The notes beneath the pieces were generated by a model that was not told where the DNA came from, ran no database searches, and saw only the letters and a list, made by a program, of their open reading frames with translations. The position numbers and the translations under genes are program-made. Below are positions 7,533 to 9,350 of a DNA stretch of 9,350 nt, piece by piece (position 1 is the first letter of the stretch; each line of letters opens with the position of its first letter). This DNA comes from a bacterium (GTDB taxonomy: Bacteria > Verrucomicrobiota > Verrucomicrobiae > Limisphaerales > J093), in NCBI GenBank assembly GCA_021839785.1, contig JAKCAB010000422.1:1-9350 (forward strand). The letters are read 5' to 3'.

Positions 7533-7571
7533 TCGGGTCTCGGGTCTCGGATTTCGGATTTCGGGTTTTGG
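7530..7571. repeat. Degenerate 7-bp tandem array before pbpC
   Basis: On the plus strand six consecutive heptads read CATTCGG, GTCTCGG, GTCTCGG, ATTTCGG, ATTTCGG, GTTTTGG, all ending in GG and five of them in TCGG. Less regular copies (CATTCGG at 7512-7518 and CGTTCGTTCGG at 7519-7529) extend it into the 5' end of pbpC. The array fills most of the 51-bp gap between the macroglobulin stop and pbpC and includes the first possible pbpC start codon (7530-7532). It is a short tandem repeat resembling the heptameric repeats reported in other bacterial genomes; any role in transcription or start choice is unproven. Confidence 0.7.
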
Positions 7572-7583
7572 CTCGGCGCGCGG

Positions 7584-9350
7584 TCATTCGGTCGGCACCC
7601 ACATCGTCTCGGTCAACCCAAACCGTTCCGGATGGTACATCTCCTCGATTTTCGCCGCGGGCGCCAAACTCATGCCGGCGGCGCGCACTCGCGCGAGGTA
7701 GCGAATCGTGTAACGGCCGGCCGGCAGAAAGTCGCGGAAGAACAGGGCGCGGTCGGCACGGAGTTCGCGATAGTCACTGACCCAATCCTCGGCCAGCGCC
7801 TCGCCGGCGCGGGTTGCCTGCGACTTGAACTCCGGATTCAACGCCTCGAACGACGCCGGCAGCGGATCGTCCACCGCCAGGAAATGCGCCGGCTGGCGGG
7901 TTTCGAGGCGGAGCGTCACCAGCACGCGGTCGCCGACGCGGGCGTTCTGGAAGTCGCGCGCCGTGCCGTCGTCAGCGACGATTTCATAGCGGCGCTGGAG
8001 CGAGAAACCGCGGTCCTGACGTGGCTGGTCTGCCATGTGGGCGCGGCCTTCGAGGCGAGTCTGAGTGAAGAGCCGGCGGGACTGCGGGTTTTCCAAAACC
8101 AGCGGCACCTCGGCCAAATTCGTCGCGCCGGTGAACTGCGTTTCGAATGTCTGCGCCACCGCCGGCAGATCGAAGACGCGCCGCTCCGCGCCCCAGACCA
8201 CCGCGCCGGAGGCGGGTTCAAGTTTCGTCTCCACGAGCGCGCGTAATCGGCGAACGCCAGCATCGCCCAGGCGTCGCCTTGCGTGGTCGTCCAGCGCCCG
8301 TTTTGCTGCGTCGCGAGCAACTCCGCGACGAGTGTGTCCACCTCGGGACTGGCGGGCCGGAACCGGCACCAGGCCAGCAGGCGCACCGCCAGTTCGCGGG
8401 CAGGACAGCCGAACCGCAGTTCGTCCTGCGCGGGCAGGCCAGCCTTGGGCCGAAGCAGTTCGCCGACCCTGTCCGCGTCGCCGCTGGAGTCTAAAATCGC
8501 CAATGCGAGCACCGCGCGTGTTTCGACCGACATGCGGTCGCGTCGGGCAAAATAGAGTTCGTGGTAGCCCGGTTCGCTGGGGTCCGCCAGCGCCAGCGCC
8601 CACAAAGCCAGGCAACGATCGGACAGGGCTTCGTTGTCGCTGAACCGGCCGGGAATGCGAAGCGAGTCCGCCAGGTACTTGAACAAGCGGTCGGCAGGCT
8701 CGACGGGCAGCGGCACGCCCTGGTGTTGCGCCAGCGCGAACGCGAGACCGCCATAGGCACTCGCCCACAACATCGATTCGCGTCCGCCTGGCCAGCAGGC
8801 GAGACCGCCGTCGGCGGTCTGCATGGCCAGCAGGCGGTTCAGGCCGCGGTCGATGGCGGCGCGGGCCTCGGCGGGCGGACGCGCGAGCGCGGGGACGCGG
8901 TTGGTAAAATCACGAAGCACGAGCCAGGGCAGCAGACTGGACACCGTTTGTTCGGCGCCGCCGTAAGGGTAATCCAGCAGGTGCGCCACGGCTTCGCCGA
9001 ATTCGCCGACGCGGGTGTTGGAGACGCGCACGCGAACTGCGCCGTCGGTTTCGAGCAACTGCGGGTTTGCCCGCGCGAGCAGGTGGGTCGTGGGCGTGAA
9101 GCTCCGCGCAACGTGGACTTCGTGCAGCAATGGCGCGGGGTTGTTCACCGGAAAAGTGGACTCCACCGCGTCGGTGATCGCCTCGCGACCTGGCGAGGCG
9201 AAGGCGTTTCGTGTCGCCAGCGGCATCGGTGCGCAAAGGGGCACTCCAAAACGCGCAGGCGAGGAAGTTCCTTCGCAGCGCTTCGCCGACGCTTCCGCCG
9301 CCGCCGATGACATAGCCTTTGTTCTGGAACATCGGCGCGTCGGGATCGTC
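7584..9350 (-). pseudogene. Alpha-2-macroglobulin family protein (YfhM-like), disrupted, 5' end outside the window
   Basis: Bacterial alpha-2-macroglobulins are envelope protease traps, usually paired with PBP1C. From the right edge the frame reads DDPDAPMFQNKGYVIGGGGS and then ALRRNFLACAFWSAPLRTDA, typical of the region before the macroglobulin core. After about 9207 sense jumps to another frame (AITDAVESTFPVNNPAPLL and on), and I expect roughly 150 or more residues of family sequence between these blocks, so a large piece appears deleted. The thioester-domain landmarks follow: YPYGGAEQTVSSLLPWLVLR (glycine at the Cys of CxEQ), MQTADGGLACWPGGRESMLW, and DAWAMLAFADYA. Near 8240 the frame shifts again, continuing LVETKLEPASGAVVWGAERR to the C-terminal receptor-like domain ending EEMYHPERFGLTETMWVPTE. 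The stop is TGA at 7584-7586, 51 bp before pbpC. The gene is either a pseudogene or mis-assembled. The family assignment is strong. Confidence 0.85.
9178..9201. repeat. Perfect 9-bp inverted repeat at the macroglobulin break
   Basis: TCGCCTCGC (9178-9186) and GCGAGGCGA (9193-9201) are exact reverse complements separated by a 6-base loop (GACCTG). The hairpin lies exactly where the macroglobulin reading frame changes and expected protein sequence is missing. It is too GC-rich and lacks a T-tract for a normal terminator, and it sits inside a coding region. It could be a deletion scar, a slippage hotspot, or a site of polymerase or assembly skipping. Confidence 0.6.

Noticed and set aside
5715..8246. 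Forward open frame of 843 codons
   Set aside because: It is antisense to pbpC and the macroglobulin gene and shows no recognisable domain.

Overview
The window is high-GC bacterial DNA. It most likely comes from a Verrucomicrobiota-type genome (Pedosphaera/Limisphaerales-like). That is an inference from three things: a phage Gp27-like protein of a kind I associate with that phylum, a c-type-haem plus FG-GAP secreted protein typical of Verrucomicrobiota and Planctomycetota, and the style of the macroglobulin gene. No rRNA, tRNA, CRISPR array or intact mobile element is visible.

Layout. Positions 1 to about 968 read rightward. They hold the 3' tail of an unidentified gene, a 49-codon ORF joined to it by an ATGA overlap, and a broken Gp27-like gene. 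A poorly readable stretch follows (969-1424), where the rightward genes meet the leftward ones. From 1425 to the right edge everything reads leftward. In transcription order this is: an alpha-2-macroglobulin gene (entering from beyond 9350), penicillin-binding protein 1C (pbpC), a haem/FG-GAP secreted protein, ribonuclease HII (rnhB), a YraN/UPF0102 nuclease-fold protein, and formamidopyrimidine-DNA glycosylase (mutM). Gaps between the leftward genes are 51, 69, 24, -4 and 4 bp, so they could form one long transcription unit. The last three form a tight DNA-maintenance group.

How the genes work together. The macroglobulin/pbpC pair is a classic bacterial association (E. coli yfhM-pbpC): an envelope protease trap next to a peptidoglycan repair synthase. 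The rnhB-yraN-mutM group handles RNA in DNA and oxidised guanine. The haem/FG-GAP protein between the two groups is probably a secreted or periplasmic redox-linked beta-propeller of unknown role.

What stands out. The middle genes (mutM to pbpC) are intact with all expected catalytic residues, while both flanking genes are damaged. The Gp27-like gene has a +1 and a -1 indel that cancel each other, and its restored frame then finds no stop before 2415. The macroglobulin gene appears to lack a large internal piece at a perfect 9-bp inverted repeat, has a second frameshift in a GC-alternating tract, and has glycine where the thioester cysteine should be. The pattern fits real pseudogene decay, or consensus errors in an assembled sequence; the sequence alone cannot separate these. 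I see no convincing new multi-gene system.
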